A DNA stretch of 64,000 nucleotides, from contig NZ_JBLKRT010000008.1 in the NCBI RefSeq assembly GCF_047607445.1, forward strand, positions 1-64,000. The letters run 5' to 3'. Numbering within the stretch: the first letter of the stretch is position 1; every line of letters starts with the position of its first letter. This DNA is from Crystallibacter sulfonylureivorans_A. GTDB lineage: Bacteria; Actinomycetota; Actinomycetes; Actinomycetales; Micrococcaceae. The position numbers and the translations under genes are program-made. Positions 1-9,056 of this stretch are shown here, one piece after another. The notes under the pieces were generated by a model that worked only from the letters and a program-made list of their open reading frames with translations, made no database searches and had not been told where the DNA came from.

Positions 1-1
1 C

Positions 2-835
2 GCGGGGCAGCACTGGGATGCGGTGCTGGATGTGTCCCGTCAACCGGGCCAGGTCCGCCGGGCAGCGGCCGCGCTGGCCGGCGCGGCGGAGCATTTCACG
101 TTCGTTTCCTCGTGCAGTGCCTACGCCGACCACGACAGCCCGGGCGCCGATGAATCCGCTGCGTTGCTGCCGCCCCTGGAGTCGGACGTGATGACCTCCC
201 CGGATGTTTACGGCCAGGCGAAGGTCGCCTGCGAGAACGCCGCGCGGGATGCGTTCGGCCCCGGCCGCAGCCTGATCGTCCGGCCGGGCCTGATCGCCGG
301 CCCCGGCGACATCACCGACCGTACCGGCTACTGGCCGCTGCGTTTCGCCCGTCCGGTCAGCGACGACGGCGCCGTCCTCGTCCCCGATGCACCTGGCTTG
401 GACGCCCAGGTCATCGATGCCCGCGACCTTGCGGCCTGGCTGGTTGCCTCAGCCGAACAGCGGCTGACCGGGGAGTTCAATGCGGTAGGCGACGTCCTGG
501 CGCTGGCCGAGCACTTGGGGGTTGCCCGGGGCGTTGCTGGCCATTCCGGTCCGGTGATGGCGCTGGACCAGGAGGAGCTTGCGGCCGCCGACGTCAACCC
601 CTGGGCTGGCCAGCGGTCCCTGCCGCTCTGGCTGCCGCTGCCCGACTTCGCCGGCTTCACCTCCCGCAGCAACGCGGCCGCCAAAGCAGCCGGACTGGCC
701 CTGCGTCCGCTCGCGGAGACTCTGGCGGACACGCTGGCCTGGGAACTGGCGGCCGGTCCCGACCGCCCGCGCAACGCTGGCCTGACCCCGGAGGAAGAAC
801 GCCGACTTCTGACCATCGCACACGCTCGCTGCTGA
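2..835 (+). CDS. NAD(P)-dependent epimerase/SDR-type protein (5' end outside window)
   Basis: The frame is open to the left edge, so only the C-terminal ~277 residues are present. The visible part starts in a WDAVLDVSRQP segment and continues with FTFVSSCSAY, SDVYGQAKVACE and LIVRPGLIAGPGD. These are the Ser strand, the YxxxK catalytic pair (Y-G-Q-A-K) and the RPG segment of extended short-chain dehydrogenases and nucleotide-sugar epimerases. The N-terminal GxxGxxG dinucleotide site must lie upstream of the window. The substrate cannot be read from the sequence. An apparent GTG at position 23 is unlikely to be the start because coding similarity continues upstream of it. Confidence 0.85.
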   Translation, partial: AGQHWDAVLDVSRQPGQVRRAAAALAGAAEHFTFVSSCSAYADHDSPGADESAALLPPLESDVMTSPDVYGQAKVACENAARDAFGPGRSLIVRPGLIAGPGDITDRTGYWPLRFARPVSDDGAVLVPDAPGLDAQVIDARDLAAWLVASAEQRLTGEFNAVGDVLALAEHLGVARGVAGHSGPVMALDQEELAAADVNPWAGQRSLPLWLPLPDFAGFTSRSNAAAKAAGLALRPLAETLADTLAWELAAGPDRPRNAGLTPEEERRLLTIAHARC

Positions 836-924
836 GAGCGGACTGCCCTTGAGACGTCCCGGCGGCAGTTGTAGCGTGACAGGACAGCAGGCCGACAGGC
901 CCGCCGCTTCCCGAGGAGGCTGCC

Positions 925-1116
925 GTGACGATTCCCCCGCCGCCGGAACCCAGGCCCGATCCGAACGAGCCCCGGCCCAACCCGCCGTTCCCGCCGGAAC
1001 CTAATCCGGACCCGATGGCCCCGCCGGAACCGAATCCGGATCCCTTGGCGCCGCCGGACCCGGGGCCCGGCCCGTTCCCGGATCCCGGGCCGATGGTTCC
1101 GCCGCGCGGGCCCTAG
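925..1116 (+). CDS. Very proline-rich 63-residue protein
   Basis: Starts at GTG 925, five bases after a strong GAGGAGG ribosome binding site at 913-919. After MTIPPPPEP the sequence is almost entirely Pro, Glu, Asp, Asn and Gly, in an irregular repeat of the type EPNPDPxAPP (two clear copies near residues 25-42). It has no signal peptide, membrane segment or cysteine. I do not recognise a family. The strong ribosome site and the repeat phase kept within one frame argue for a real gene. Low-complexity GC-rich DNA can give such frames by chance, so the call is moderate. A disordered cytoplasmic or surface-associated peptide is possible. Confidence 0.5.
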   Translation: MTIPPPPEPRPDPNEPRPNPPFPPEPNPDPMAPPEPNPDPLAPPDPGPGPFPDPGPMVPPRGP

Positions 1117-1241
1117 TCTTTCGCCAACTCATGCAAGGGCGGCGGCTCCGTGTTGCTGCCCGCGGCAACATCCGGCAACACAGCGGAAGCGGACGGCGGT
1201 CCACCATACAATGAGCGAGTGACCGCTACTTTTCGGGCCGC

Positions 1242-1967
1242 ATGAGTTCCCGCCTGCACAGCCTCGTCATCGAGACGCTTGGCAAGCGTATTGTCTCGGG
1301 AGAACTGACGGCCGGTGACACCACCCATTCCGAGCACTTCGAGTCCGAGCTCGGGGTCTCGCGCTCGGTGATGCGCGAGGCCGTGCGCGTGCTGCAGTCG
1401 CTGGGGATGGTGGAGTCGGTCAAACGGATCGGAATCCGCGTGCTCCCGCCCGAGCGCTGGAACAAGTTCGATCCGTCGGTCATCCGCTGGCGGCTTGCCG
1501 CAAAAGGCAAGGGCGTCCAGTTGCGCTCGCTCACGGAACTGCGCTCCGCCGTCGAACCCGCTGCCGCAGAACTAGCGGCGCAGCACTCGCCGGAGGAGAT
1601 GGCCGCAGAGCTTATGGCCATCGCCGCGAAGATGCGCGCGGTGGGCCGGTCCGGTGACCTGCAGCAGTTCCTGGAGCTGGATATCCAGTACCACACGCTG
1701 GTCTTGGCCGCCTCCGGCAACGAGATGTTCGCACAGATGCATTCGATGATCGCCGAAGTGCTGCGCGGCCGGACCGATTACGGACTGATGCCCACGCATC
1801 CGCACGAAGAAGCGCTGCAGTTACACGTGGACGTCGCGGACGCCATCCAGTCCGGTCGGCCCGAAGCTGCCCGAGAGGCGATGGACCAGATCATGCGCCG
1901 GACCATTGAGGAAGTCCGCAGCGTCTGGGAGGACGAGCCCCGGCTGTTCGAAGACGCAGACGCCTAG
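1242..1967 (+). CDS. GntR-family (FadR subfamily) transcriptional regulator
   Basis: 241 residues. The N-terminal winged helix (about residues 8-75) contains the typical FadR signature ELGVSRSVMREAVRVLQSLG followed by a wing with KRIGIRVLP. The C-terminal all-helical FCD ligand domain carries the expected spaced acid/His residues (LDIQYHTLVL, HEEALQLHVDVADAI). It converges on the gluconate/idonate operon and is the obvious candidate regulator of it, acting on the twin palindromes near 6.2 kb. Inducers of this subfamily are often sugar acids such as gluconate. The regulatory link is inference from proximity. The start is the first ATG of the conserved domain; no strong ribosome site precedes it. 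Confidence 0.88.
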   Translation: MSSRLHSLVIETLGKRIVSGELTAGDTTHSEHFESELGVSRSVMREAVRVLQSLGMVESVKRIGIRVLPPERWNKFDPSVIRWRLAAKGKGVQLRSLTELRSAVEPAAAELAAQHSPEEMAAELMAIAAKMRAVGRSGDLQQFLELDIQYHTLVLAASGNEMFAQMHSMIAEVLRGRTDYGLMPTHPHEEALQLHVDVADAIQSGRPEAAREAMDQIMRRTIEEVRSVWEDEPRLFEDADA

Positions 1968-2067
1968 GATAGGCTGTCCGCCCCGAACCGGTTAAGGCGC
2001 AGCGACGCCCGCCCGCCAGCCGATTCAGGCGCCCAGCCGCCCGCCCACCCTCCCTTTCCGCCTCGAC

Positions 2068-2115
2068 TATTCAACAGGCGCCCTTTCCGCGTGCGAAAAG
2101 GGCGCCTGTTGAATA
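2068..2115. terminator. Bidirectional hairpin terminator between regulator and idnD
   Basis: A 23+2+23 base inverted repeat with a single mismatch. The left arm begins TATTCAACAGGCGCCC and the right arm ends GGGCGCCTGTTGAATA. It lies between the convergent GntR-family gene (+) and idnD (-). The arms carry T/A runs next to the loop, suiting termination from both sides. Confidence 0.8.
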
Positions 2116-2155
2116 CTGAGCTCCGAGCCGAAGCCAGGCCTGCGGATGCCGGCGG

Positions 2156-3211
2156 CTACTGCGCCTCGTTGAAGCGCAGCAGCACCTTGCCGCTCTGCGA
2201 CGAGTCGCGCGCCATCCCGAACGCCTCCAGCGCATCGGCCGCGGCGTATTCATGCGTCATCACCGGATCCGCGTAGAGGGATCCGTCCGCCAGCGCGGCA
2301 ATGACCTCGTCGATCTCGTCGTTGAAGCGGAAGGAACCCACCAACTCCAGCTCGCGCGTGATGGCCAGCGAAATCAGCGCCGGCTGTTCACCCGACGGCA
2401 GCAGCCCCACCATCACCACGCGGCCGCCGCGGGCAGCGCCGCGCACTGCCGACGCCAGTCCGTAGTGGTTTCCGGAGGACTCCAGGCAGATGTCCGCTTC
2501 GACCGCGGCAATCCCCTCCGCGTCGGTGGCCAGCAGGGTGCGGCTCGCGCCAACCTCCCGTGCGATGTCCAGCGGCTTCTCATGCATGTCGACGGCAACG
2601 ATCTCGGCCGCGCCCGCCCGCTTCAGCACGGCAATGATCAGCGCACCGATCGGGCCGCAGCCGATCACCAGCACCCGCTTGCCCGCCACGTCGCCGGCCC
2701 GCGAGACCGCGTGCCAGGCCACACTGGCCGGTTCTACCAAGGCGGCGCGGCGCAGCGGCAGGGTTTCCGGCAGCTCGCGCAGCATCCGGGTGGGCAGATT
2801 GACGTAGCGCGCGAACGCCCCCTCGGTATGCGGGTAGCGTGCCGCGCTGCCGAGGTAGGTGCAGCCCGGGGACAGGTTGGGGCGGTCGGACGGGTACTTG
2901 GAGCCGTCCCCCGGGCCGGGCGTCGCCGGATGCACAGCCACAGCGGTGCCGGCTGCCGGGCCGCTGCCGTCGGCCGCTGCTGCCGCGACGGTGCCCACCA
3001 CTTCGTGGCCCAGCAACATCGGCGCTTTCAGGATGGACTCGCCGGCCGCGCCGTGCTGCCAGTAGTGCAGGTCTGATCCGCAGATCCCGCCGTACGCAAT
3101 TTCCACCACGGCTTCGTCCGGAGCGGCGGGCGCCAGCGCCACCGGCTCAACCCGCAGGTCTCCGGCCGCATGGGCCACAACGCCAAGGGATTGTGCTGGA
3201 AGGGTTGTCAT
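2156..3211 (-). CDS. idnD: Zinc-dependent alcohol dehydrogenase, probable L-idonate 5-dehydrogenase
   Basis: 351 residues, medium-chain dehydrogenase family. The catalytic zinc site GGICGSDLHYW and LLGHEVVGTV lies in the first 75 residues. The Rossmann glycine motif VLVIGCGPIGALII is near residue 175. The CGSDLHYWQHGAAGESI segment is characteristic of IdnD-type enzymes, which oxidise L-idonate to 5-ketogluconate with NAD(P). The structural-zinc four-cysteine cluster of classical ADHs appears reduced, as is usual in this branch. It is the last gene of the minus-strand operon gntK-gntP-idnO-idnD, and its product would feed idnO. Specificity comes from family resemblance plus context. Confidence 0.85.
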   Translation of the reverse strand: MTTLPAQSLGVVAHAAGDLRVEPVALAPAAPDEAVVEIAYGGICGSDLHYWQHGAAGESILKAPMLLGHEVVGTVAAAAADGSGPAAGTAVAVHPATPGPGDGSKYPSDRPNLSPGCTYLGSAARYPHTEGAFARYVNLPTRMLRELPETLPLRRAALVEPASVAWHAVSRAGDVAGKRVLVIGCGPIGALIIAVLKRAGAAEIVAVDMHEKPLDIAREVGASRTLLATDAEGIAAVEADICLESSGNHYGLASAVRGAARGGRVVMVGLLPSGEQPALISLAITRELELVGSFRFNDEIDEVIAALADGSLYADPVMTHEYAAADALEAFGMARDSSQSGKVLLRFNEAQ

Positions 3212-3356
3212 GGGTGCTGCCTTTCAATCTGAAAAAGTACGACGGCGGTGCGCCGCCTTGGGTGCCTTCGCCCGCCGGTCGTGGGACGACGTCGCTCGGA
3301 CGACCGGCGGTTGGAGCGCGTGTGTCCGGCTGCGCGGTCCGCACGTCGGACGACGG

Positions 3357-4130
3357 TCAGACGACGGTGGTCATGCCGCCGTCGATGAAAACCACCTGTC
3401 CGTTGACAAAGTTGGACGCGTCCGACGCCAGCCAGATAGCCGGTCCCACGATGTCCTCCACCGTGCCCCAGCGGTGAGCCGGGGTCCGGCCCAAGATCCA
3501 GCTGTTGAACGCATCGTCGTCAACCAGCTTCTGGGTCATCTCGGTGTGGATGTAGCCCGGGGCGATCGCGTTGATCTGCAGGCCCTCGGCCGCCCATTCG
3601 GCGGTCATCGCCCGGGTCAGGTTGCGGATGCCGCCCTTGGAGGCGGTATACGGGGCGATCGTCGGGCGGGCCAGGTCGGTCTGCACGGAAGCGATGTTGA
3701 TGATCTTGCCCGCGCCGCGTGGGATCATGTGCCGGGCGGCCTCGCGGCCCACCAGGAAGGCACTGGTCAGGTTGGTGCGCAGCACGCGTTCCCAGTCGTC
3801 CACCTCCAGGTCCAGCAATGGCACCCGGTGCTGGACCCCGGCATTATTGACCAGCACCCACAGGGGTCCGACTTCGCGCTCGACCCAAGCCACGCCGTCG
3901 GCCGCGGCCTGCGCATCGGTGACATCAAAGGCGCGGGCAAAGATCTTCTCCGCTCCGAACTCCGCCGCCAGTTCCGCGCGGGTGGCTTCCAAGCGGTCCT
4001 CGTCCAGCCCATTGAGCACCACCACCGCGCCGGCGGCGGCCAGTCCGCGGGCAATGGCCTTGCCGATGCCGCGGCTGGAGCCGGTCACCAGGGCGACCCG
4101 GGAGGAAATGTCGAACAGGTTCATAGTCAT
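3357..4130 (-). CDS. idnO: SDR dehydrogenase, probable gluconate 5-dehydrogenase
   Basis: 257 residues from ATG 4130, chosen because GGAGAG sits four bases upstream (minus strand); the longer TTG reading overlaps that ribosome site. Classical SDR layout: VALVTGSSRGIGKAIA (TGxxxGxG cofactor site), NNAG near residue 89, catalytic Ser in INIASVQ, and YTASKGG (YxxxK). The C-terminal FVNGQVVFIDGG motif is typical. These enzymes interconvert 5-keto-D-gluconate and D-gluconate. It lies between gntP and idnD, so the operon would turn L-idonate or 5-ketogluconate into gluconate and then 6-phosphogluconate through GntK. Confidence 0.85.
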   Translation of the reverse strand: MTMNLFDISSRVALVTGSSRGIGKAIARGLAAAGAVVVLNGLDEDRLEATRAELAAEFGAEKIFARAFDVTDAQAAADGVAWVEREVGPLWVLVNNAGVQHRVPLLDLEVDDWERVLRTNLTSAFLVGREAARHMIPRGAGKIINIASVQTDLARPTIAPYTASKGGIRNLTRAMTAEWAAEGLQINAIAPGYIHTEMTQKLVDDDAFNSWILGRTPAHRWGTVEDIVGPAIWLASDASNFVNGQVVFIDGGMTTVV

Positions 4131-4192
4131 ATATCTCTCCAAATGCGGACGGGACGGCCGCAGCCGTCCCGTCCATGATGCTCAGGTTAGTA

Positions 4193-5596
<1,404 letters not shown>

Positions 5597-5646
5597 CATT
5601 GTCCTTCGTTGAGTCGGATGGTTATCCGTTAGTTGTGTGTTGAGCC

Positions 5647-6177
5647 TTAGGCGCCGGTGGATCCGGCTGTTTCCTGCAGATAGTTCTCCACCCGCACGGC
5701 GATCTCCTCCGGTGAGTCAGTGACGGGCACTTCCAGCCCTGCCTCGTCCTCGCCGAGTGGTTCCAGAGTCTGGAACTGCGAGTCCAGCAAGGTCGGCGGC
5801 ATGTACTCGTGGTCCCGTCCGCTGATCCGTGCGGCGATCAGTTCCCGGCTGCCAATGAGGTGGATGAACCTGGTCCCGGGCGCGAAAGAGCGGATGAGGT
5901 CGCGGTAGCTGCGCTTCAACGAGGAGCACGCAACAACGGCAGTGGTTCCCTCCTCCAGTTTGTCCGCCATGACCTGGCCAATGGCGGACAGCCACGGGTG
6001 CCGGTCGGTGTCGGTAAGGGGGTGCCCCGAGGCCATTTTTTCCTTGTTGGCGGCGCTGTGCAGATCATCGCCGTCGATGAATTCCAGACCCAGGTGCTGT
6101 GCGACGGCGGCGCCCACCGTGGATTTTCCGCATCCTTGGACACCCATGACCACTAAAGGGGGAAGTTGCAGAGACAT
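5647..6177 (-). CDS. gntK: Gluconokinase
   Basis: 176 residues from ATG 6177, seven bases after an AGGAGT ribosome site (6185-6190, minus strand); an upstream TTG frame extension is unlikely. The P-loop VVMGVQGCGKSTVGAA lies at residues 10-25, followed by the gluconate-kinase signature FIDGDDLHSAANKEKMASG and HEYMPPTLLDSQFQTLE. It phosphorylates D-gluconate to 6-phosphogluconate for the pentose phosphate pathway. It is the first gene of the gntK-gntP-idnO-idnD operon and directly follows the twin operators at 6203-6248. Confidence 0.92.
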   Translation of the reverse strand: MSLQLPPLVVMGVQGCGKSTVGAAVAQHLGLEFIDGDDLHSAANKEKMASGHPLTDTDRHPWLSAIGQVMADKLEEGTTAVVACSSLKRSYRDLIRSFAPGTRFIHLIGSRELIAARISGRDHEYMPPTLLDSQFQTLEPLGEDEAGLEVPVTDSPEEIAVRVENYLQETAGSTGA

Positions 6178-6202
6178 GGGCAAAACTCCTCAGACGCATC
6201 AT

Positions 6203-6217
6203 TACATCTGATTTGGT
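6203..6217. promoter_or_regulatory. Putative GntR operator, copy 1 (proximal to gntK)
   Basis: On the minus strand it reads CCAAATCAGATGTAA, matching copy 2 over the AAATCAGAT core and part of the right arm. Its centre (6209) is 32 bases from the centre of copy 2, i.e. close to three helical turns, so dimers would bind the same face. Confidence 0.6.
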
Positions 6218-6233
6218 GACTAATCTCTCGCCA

Positions 6234-6248
6234 ATAAATCAGATTTAT
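6234..6248. promoter_or_regulatory. Putative GntR operator, copy 2 (perfect palindrome)
   Basis: ATAAATC-A-GATTTAT, a perfect 7+1+7 palindrome upstream of gntK. Such odd-centred palindromes are typical of GntR/FadR-type dimers; the convergent FadR-type gene at 1.2-2.0 kb is the likely partner. Confidence 0.65.
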
Positions 6249-6480
6249 CCGGAACAAAGTACCACTGGCAGACAGACTCCAGCAAAACAAGAAAGGTTGC
6301 ATCGCGCACCAGCGGCAGCCGGGAAGGCGCTGGCAGGTACCGGATTTTGCCGGGACGATAACGAATTGGCCTTCGCTTGCTCCGGCCCGTACCGCTGGCT
6401 GCATCCCCCGGCTACATTGGTCTATACACGGTGTCCGACGCGGCACCAACTGCGGCGCCGCGGGGCCCGAGGAGGTCGAA

Positions 6481-6759
6481 ATGTCCTTATCGGATGAAGA
6501 GCAGCGGCGTCTGGACAAGCTTGGGCACCAATTGGAGAACGACGATCCTCGCCTGGCTCGCTCGCTTTCTGCACGCGGGGTCATGGTCTTCGGACACATC
6601 ATTAGCGCCGGGACCCTCTGGGCGGTCGCCGGCGCCCTTCTGCTGTTTATCGGCGTCGCAGGAAACTCTTTGGTTCTGGCCATGCTGGGAGTCATTGCTC
6701 TCGCCGCCGGCGCCATCCGCGGCATCGCCGCCTTCACGTCTCGGCACCGCCGCCTGTGA
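6481..6759 (+). CDS. DUF3040 small membrane protein
   Basis: 92 residues. The N-terminus MSLSDEEQRRLDKLGHQLE is the hallmark of actinobacterial DUF3040 proteins. It is followed by DDPRLARSL and two hydrophobic segments (about 42-60 and 63-82), ending in a basic TSRHRRL tail. A GGAGG ribosome site (gcccgaGGAGGtcgaa) precedes the ATG. The family is widespread in Actinobacteria and its function is unknown. It is transcribed away from gntK. Confidence 0.85.
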   Translation: MSLSDEEQRRLDKLGHQLENDDPRLARSLSARGVMVFGHIISAGTLWAVAGALLLFIGVAGNSLVLAMLGVIALAAGAIRGIAAFTSRHRRL

Positions 6760-7259
6760 ACTGGTGGGGCGCCCGCTGACCGTTTGAAGGACGAGGCAGC
6801 TTTCTGACGGCCACCCCTACCCTTTTTTGAGCGAGGCTTTAAATTCCTACTCCCCCACGCGCCGAGCACGCCTCCGTGTTCGGATTAGCTTGCACGCTTT
6901 GTTTGGATGAACTTCCCCCGCGCGTTCGGCCGAGCGCGGTCCAGGCTGGGCAGCTCAGCGCTCACCAACCCCGCCGACGGGACGTTGCCGCAGATTGACC
7001 GCCCGAATCCGTGTCTTTTCGCGCGGCATTTCGCGCGGTCGATCCCGCAGCGCACCATGCTGGCTCAACTTGTCTCGTGGGAGAACGCGAATCCGCCGAT
7101 GCGAACCACGTCACGTTCGTTACCTCGCCGTGTCACAGGAACGGTGGCATAACACACGCCATCATGTACTTTTGCTCAAGCGCATTCGTCGTGGATCGTG
7201 CATCCGCACGAGAAGAATGCAGCGGTTGAGTTCGATTCAAAGGTGAAAGAGGTCTCCCT
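6760..7259. other. 500-base gene-free spacer upstream of the ThDP enzyme
   Basis: No open frame with coding character was found on either strand. It contains a T-run after DUF3040 (cctacccttttttgag near 6820) and a purine-rich AAGGTGAAAGAGG stretch just before the GTG start at 7260 that serves as ribosome site. It presumably carries the promoter of the downstream gene, but no clear -10/-35 was identified. Confidence 0.5.
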
Positions 7260-8945
7260 GTGACACAGGTTCAAACGGAAGCGGTCGCAGCAGTCGCAGC
7301 TGAGCAGCAGCCCGGCCGCAAATCGGCAGGGCATGTCATTGTCGATTCGCTGATTGCGCACGGCGTCGAACGAACCTACGTCGTTCCCGGCGAGAGCTAC
7401 CTGGAAGTGCTGGACGGGCTCCACAATTCCACCATCGACACCATTGTTTGCCGCCACGAAGGCGGCGCCGCCTACATGGCCGAGGCTGACGGAAAAATGA
7501 ACCAGCGGCCCGGCATCGCGATGGTCACCCGAGGCCCCGGTGCAGCCAATGCCCACGTAGGCCTGCACACCGCATGGCAGGACTCCACCCCCATGGTGCT
7601 TTTCGTGGGCCTTATCCCCTTCGAGCACCGTGACCGCGAAGCCTTCCAGGAATTCGACATCAAATCCTGGTTCGACACCGGTGCCAAGCGCGTCATGGTT
7701 CTGGACCACCCGGAACGAGCGTCCGAAATCGTCGCCGAAGCCATGTTTGCGGCAACGAGTGGCCGCCCGGGCCCCGTCGTCGTCGGCCTGCCGGAAGATG
7801 TCATCCGCGAAGAAACCGATGCCACTTTGCACCCGGTCATTCCCGTTGCCCAGGGCGGCATGACAGTCACCGACTGGAAGGCGCTGCAGGCAGCCCTGAA
7901 GGAAGCCGAAAAGCCGCTGTTCGTCGTCGGCGGCAATGACTGGACCCAGGAAGGCGCCAGCGCCCTCACCACCTGGCTCGAAGAGCACAACATTGCAGCT
8001 GCGGTCGAATGGCGCTGTGAAGGCACCATCCCCTTCGACTCCCCCTCCTACGTTGGTCCGATCGGCTACGGCCGGCCGAAGCCCACCTACGACCTGCTCG
8101 AAGAAACCGACTTGCTGGTCTTCGTCGGCACCGTTCCGGGCGACGTCATCACCGACGGCTTCCTGGTACGCCAGGACTGGTCCAAGAAGAACTTCCTGGT
8201 CACCATTGACCCTTCGCTCCGCGGACGCTCCGGCCCCGTCTCCTACCAGATCGTGGCCAAGCCGGACGTGTTTGTCCGTGACCTGGTCATGATGGACCTG
8301 CCGCTGAAGGAAGAGTGGAAGGACTTTACCCAGCGGATGCGGGGTGAGCAGGAGAAGTTTGCGGCCCTGCCGCCGGCCGAGCCCACTGACGGTCCGGCTC
8401 GGATGGACACCATGATGGCCAATCTGGTGAGCGGCCTACCGCGCGACGCCATGATCACCCTCGGCGCCGGCGAACACACCAACTGGGCACACCGCTATTT
8501 CCCCACCCACGACTACGCCTCCATGCTGTCCGCACGTAACGGGTCCATGGGCTACTCCGTCCCCTCTGCGATCGCTGCATCCTTGGCCTACCCCGGACGT
8601 CGTGTGGTGACCATCGCCGGCGACGGCGAGTTCCTCATGAACGGCCAGGAGCTGGCAACCGCTGCCCAGTACGGCGCCACTCCGTTGGTCATCGTTATGG
8701 ACAATCAGGAATACGGCACCATCCGCACCCACCAGGAACGCTGGTACCCCGAGCGCATCTCCGGCACCCAGTTGAAGAACCCCGACTTCGCCCTGATGGC
8801 GCAGGCCTTCGGAGGCTTCGGCGTGAAGGTCGAGCGCGATGCCGATGTGCCCGCAGCCCTCGAAGCTGCCCTGAAAGCCATCGATGAGGAGAAGACCTTC
8901 GCACTGATTCACTTGGTGGTTGAGCAGCGAGTCAAGGCTTACTGA
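7260..8945 (+). CDS. Thiamine-diphosphate-dependent acetolactate synthase-like enzyme
   Basis: 561 residues with the three-domain layout of the ThDP decarboxylase/synthase superfamily. The pyrimidine-binding catalytic Glu is in CRHEGGAAYMAEADG (about residue 66). The RPGIAMVTRGPGAAN segment matches acetolactate synthase-like enzymes. The Mg-ThDP motif starts at GDGEFLMNGQELATA (about residue 454) and ends near MDNQEYGTI. Family members include acetolactate synthase, glyoxylate carboligase, oxalyl-CoA and benzoylformate decarboxylases. No regulatory ACT subunit gene is adjacent, which argues against a biosynthetic acetolactate synthase. It stands alone, so the substrate is unknown. The GTG start follows a purine-rich ribosome site. 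Confidence 0.85.
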   Translation: MTQVQTEAVAAVAAEQQPGRKSAGHVIVDSLIAHGVERTYVVPGESYLEVLDGLHNSTIDTIVCRHEGGAAYMAEADGKMNQRPGIAMVTRGPGAANAHVGLHTAWQDSTPMVLFVGLIPFEHRDREAFQEFDIKSWFDTGAKRVMVLDHPERASEIVAEAMFAATSGRPGPVVVGLPEDVIREETDATLHPVIPVAQGGMTVTDWKALQAALKEAEKPLFVVGGNDWTQEGASALTTWLEEHNIAAAVEWRCEGTIPFDSPSYVGPIGYGRPKPTYDLLEETDLLVFVGTVPGDVITDGFLVRQDWSKKNFLVTIDPSLRGRSGPVSYQIVAKPDVFVRDLVMMDLPLKEEWKDFTQRMRGEQEKFAALPPAEPTDGPARMDTMMANLVSGLPRDAMITLGAGEHTNWAHRYFPTHDYASMLSARNGSMGYSVPSAIAASLAYPGRRVVTIAGDGEFLMNGQELATAAQYGATPLVIVMDNQEYGTIRTHQERWYPERISGTQLKNPDFALMAQAFGGFGVKVERDADVPAALEAALKAIDEEKTFALIHLVVEQRVKAY

Positions 8946-8975
8946 TACGGGCTAACTTTGATAGAGCTTGTTTGA

Positions 8976-9016
8976 GCCGGTGGCCGGGACGTCTCGTCCC
9001 GGCCACCGGCTTTCTG
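8976..9016. terminator. Rho-independent terminator
   Basis: A perfect 16-bp stem, GCCGGTGGCCGGGACG paired with CGTCCCGGCCACCGGC, with a TCT loop, followed by TTTCTGTT. It lies between the ThDP enzyme and the convergent HNH gene. Confidence 0.9.
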
Positions 9017-9056
9017 TTGGCGGATGCAATTTCGAGGTTCTCCGCAATCTGGTGCG

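Larger units (their letters stand above)
6178..6480. promoter_or_regulatory. Divergent intergenic region: gntK promoter/operators and DUF3040 gene upstream region
   Basis: About 300 bases without a gene. The part nearest gntK is AT-richer than its surroundings and holds two copies of an AAATCAGAT palindrome (separate entries). No confident -10/-35 pair was identified for gntK. The rest is GC-rich without obvious structure. Confidence 0.6.

Noticed and set aside
7216..7235. GTTCGATTC, resembling a tRNA T-loop
   Set aside because: No acceptor, D or anticodon stems can be formed around it; it lies in the ribosome-site region of the next gene.
6907..7246. Short overlapping frames in the 6.8-7.25 kb spacer
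   Set aside because: No ribosome sites, Arg-rich composition, all three frames equally open.
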